From positions 1,066,209-1,094,815 of the forward strand of contig BFEA01000477.1 of NCBI GenBank assembly GCA_003427395.1: 28,607 bases of DNA, read 5' to 3'. Both the position numbers and the translations under genes were made by a program. The notes beneath the pieces are model-generated. The model saw nothing but the letters and a program-made list of their open reading frames with translations. It was not told the origin of the DNA and did no database searches. Below, piece by piece: positions 27,222 through 28,607 of this stretch (the stretch's first letter is position 1; each line of letters opens with the position of its first letter). This stretch comes from Chara braunii (Eukaryota; Streptophyta; Charophyceae; Charales; Characeae).

Positions 27222-28215
27222 TGCAATGAACCCAGATCGTGAAGACACTTGTCAACAATGCAAGCCCAGATAGATATCAACTTGCTGATGAGTGTCAATA
27301 ATCATAATTGTGTCCAGATACAATGAGATGGGAGAAACATACACAGGCGAAGAAGAGAGGAGGGAGACTAGACTTAAAAGAGAGAAATACAGATAATGCT
27401 CACTTCTGCTTCGGACTCCCTCCTCGATCACCACCTCAAATTCCTCAATAGTCAATAATCTGAACGCGTATTTGAATTTGTATCACAACGTGTCACGCGA
27501 CATGTTAATCAGTCATCATCAGCGAGATGGAACAATGTGGACTTCAAGATAACCAGGTATGTATCCACTGTCGCCCCACAGTCATGATCTCCTCCCGAAT
27601 GTCATCGAAAACAGAACAGCAATGCCAGTGGCGTAGCCTCACGACGTCAACAATAATAATATACGTGGCAGCAACCACGTCAACGGCGGCGTGTGGCAGC
27701 TGCCACGTCAGCATGCCTAGAAGACAATTGCAAGCCAGCCAACATGCCTAGTTAGCATAGCGTCGTCGTAGTCTGCCCGTTTGCCAGCGTAGAGCCAGCG
27801 TCCAACTAGCGTGGCAGCGTCGTGCTAGTGTCGTAGTCAACGCGTGAAGTCGGCATTGACGCAAGACAAAATATTCTTCAAGCCAAGAGGTCAAGGCTTT
27901 TGTAGTGTTGTTGCGGGGTCTGGACTCCAGGTGCTGCTTCCCTCAGCCGTCGAGATCTCAATGCAAATGATGGCCCAAATTGGTCTGAAACAGAATTACA
28001 TGTGGCCTTGATGCTGTCTAGGCACCTGTGCACAACAAGTGAGTGTATCCGACCAAGGGCTTGGGCGCGGTACCTTTGACCTGACAGTTGACTTTGACCC
28101 TTGACTTTCCAGGGGGCAGTGCGTGGTCGCACTGCCTGGCGCAAGCCGGGTTTGGCCTGTGTTGTCTGGGCACGGTTTTGGGTCCCCAGACTGCTGCAGA
28201 ACACGGGTTACTGCA
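27222..28215 (-). repeat. 5' LTR of the chromovirus (994 bp)
   Basis: On the plus strand it runs from TGCAATGAACCC to GGGTTACTGCA; it ends three bases from the primer site. The first ~125 bases differ from the other LTR at only about four positions; divergence is higher in the middle. CACC follows at 28216-28219. Confidence 0.93.
27655..27712 (-). promoter_or_regulatory. Predicted LTR promoter: TATA-like box plus two TGACGTGG boxes
   Basis: On the minus strand, TGACGTGG at 27710-27703 and 27682-27675 lies upstream of TATATTATT (27663-27655). A 14-bp palindrome GTGGCAGCTGCCAC (27693-27706) overlaps the first box. In the 3' LTR both boxes and the palindrome are kept (19073-19080, 19101-19108, 19091-19104) but the TATA-like stretch is changed. 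bZIP control is an inference from the box sequence. Confidence 0.5.
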
Positions 28216-28308
28216 CACCAGCTCGCAGAATAAAAAAAAGAAAAAAAAAAACTTTCGGGAGGGGGTGAATTGGGGTGAAAATGAATAAAAAAAGAAAAAA
28301 TACTTTTT

Positions 28309-28312
<4 letters not shown>
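28216..28312. other. Flank of the LTR element, A- and T-rich
   Basis: After the CACC duplication come A-rich runs (28228-28250, 28284-28300) and a T run (28303-28312), with no gene. Confidence 0.5.

Positions 28313-28368
<56 letters not shown>
28313..28368 (+). repeat. (GATT)14 microsatellite
   Basis: Fourteen perfect GATT units. Confidence 0.95.
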
Positions 28369-28371
<3 letters not shown>

Positions 28372-28404
28372 CAGGGAGGGGTCGCCCCCTCCCCTACACA
28401 TATG

Positions 28405-28432
28405 CACACACACACACACACACACACACACA
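28405..28432 (+). repeat. (CA)14 microsatellite
   Basis: Fourteen CA units after TATG. Confidence 0.93.
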
Positions 28433-28435
28433 GCG

Positions 28436-28515
28436 CGACAGAAAAATGAGTGTGGCAGTGTATTTTTTCATGTTCTAGCGGTAGATTCATTCGATTTTGC
28501 TCATCTTTCAGATGG
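28436..28515. mobile_element. MITE fragment, 'CCACTACTC' family interior
   Basis: GACAGAAAAATGAGTGTGGCAGTGTATTTTTTCATGTTCTAGC aligns with 5167-5207 in the MITE at 5144-5249 (GGCAGTGTATCTTTCCATGT + TCTAGC), and the following TTCGATTTTGCTCAT with its TCTCATTTTGCACAT. The inverted ends are absent; the (CA)n occupies the left-end position. Confidence 0.5.
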
Positions 28516-28554
28516 AAGTACCATGAGGCCAGCCGCCAGGTTGAAGAATTACCT

Positions 28555-28556
<2 letters not shown>

Positions 28557-28607
<51 letters not shown>
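28557..28607. repeat. Compound microsatellite (TC)15 then (AC)10
   Basis: Thirty bases of TC then 21 bases of AC run to the window end. Read on the minus strand it is (TG)n then (GA)n, the same compound as at positions 1-92. Confidence 0.96.

Larger units (their letters stand above)
18629..28215 (-). mobile_element. Ty3/gypsy chromovirus LTR retrotransposon, 9.6 kb, degenerate
   Basis: Two direct repeats of about 980-994 bp with TG..CA ends bound the element, and CACC flanks both outer ends (18625-18628, 28216-28219). On the minus strand the order is LTR, iMet primer site, gag, protease, reverse transcriptase, RNase H, integrase, chromodomain, LTR, which is the Ty3/gypsy order with the C-terminal chromodomain of chromoviruses. 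Chromodomains of this family are known to guide integration toward marked chromatin. All ORFs are broken and the key catalytic residues of protease, RT and integrase are changed, so the copy is dead. The LTRs agree at roughly nine bases in ten by eye, better at their edges, which suggests an old insertion. Two other insertions are nested in it (24697-25259 and 20160-20403). Confidence 0.93.

Noticed and set aside
1-28607. A novel defence or biosynthetic system
   Set aside because: Apart from mobile-element proteins and captured tRNAs, no recognisable enzyme, operon or gene cluster is present.

Overview
The window looks like nuclear DNA of a streptophyte: a land plant or a charophyte alga. The evidence is a chromodomain (chromovirus) Ty3/gypsy element primed by initiator-Met tRNA, an L1-type LINE with the plant-style C-terminal zinc finger, a plant-type mitochondrial tRNA pair captured in nuclear DNA, and several MITE families. 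A large, repeat-rich charophyte genome such as Chara would fit, but I cannot prove the species. I see no bacterial operon, CRISPR array, rRNA or complete host protein gene. Almost everything recognisable is mobile DNA in decay, with elements nested inside one another.

Layout. The window starts at a (TG)n(AG)n microsatellite. From 0.4 to 9 kb it is a patchwork of small non-autonomous elements: a TIR element at 464-837, a 'CCACTACTC' MITE family near 2.0 and 5.2 kb, a nested foldback at 3.83-3.98 kb, a tRNA-derived SINE-like unit near 5.4 kb, a 49-bp repeat pair near 5.8 kb, and a short poly-A-tailed LINE 3' relic at 7.57 kb. From 9 to 12.4 kb I see only GC-rich or pyrimidine-rich DNA with short repeats. 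From 12.5 to 15.6 kb lies a 5'-truncated LINE with three TAG stops, one frameshift and an altered catalytic motif. It ends in a 29-base poly-A and sits inside a small minisatellite. From 16.2 to 18.3 kb there is a ~300-bp tandem duplication, then four copies of a MITE family with long inverted repeats, one with a clean TAA target duplication.

The main feature is a 9.6-kb LTR retrotransposon on the minus strand (18629-28215). It has two ~980-bp LTRs with TG..CA ends, a CACC flanking duplication, a tRNA-iMet primer site, and gag, protease, RT, RNase H, integrase and chromodomain in the Ty3 chromovirus order. It is dead: the protease DSG motif is DPG, the first RT catalytic Asp is His, the first integrase Asp is Tyr, and many stops and frameshifts interrupt it. 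Two later events are nested in it. One is a 563-bp Mutator-like non-autonomous element in gag with a 9-bp duplication. The other is a 244-bp insert in integrase carrying a mitochondrial-type tRNA-Arg(UCU) gene and part of tRNA-Tyr(GUA), flanked by a 36-bp duplication. The LTR has a plausible promoter: a TATA-like box with two TGACGTGG (bZIP-type) boxes, and more such boxes in the leader.

The window ends in (GATT)n, (CA)n and a (TC)n(AC)n tract. That tract is the inverted counterpart of the opening repeat, so the window may be a whole contig whose assembly stopped at microsatellites.
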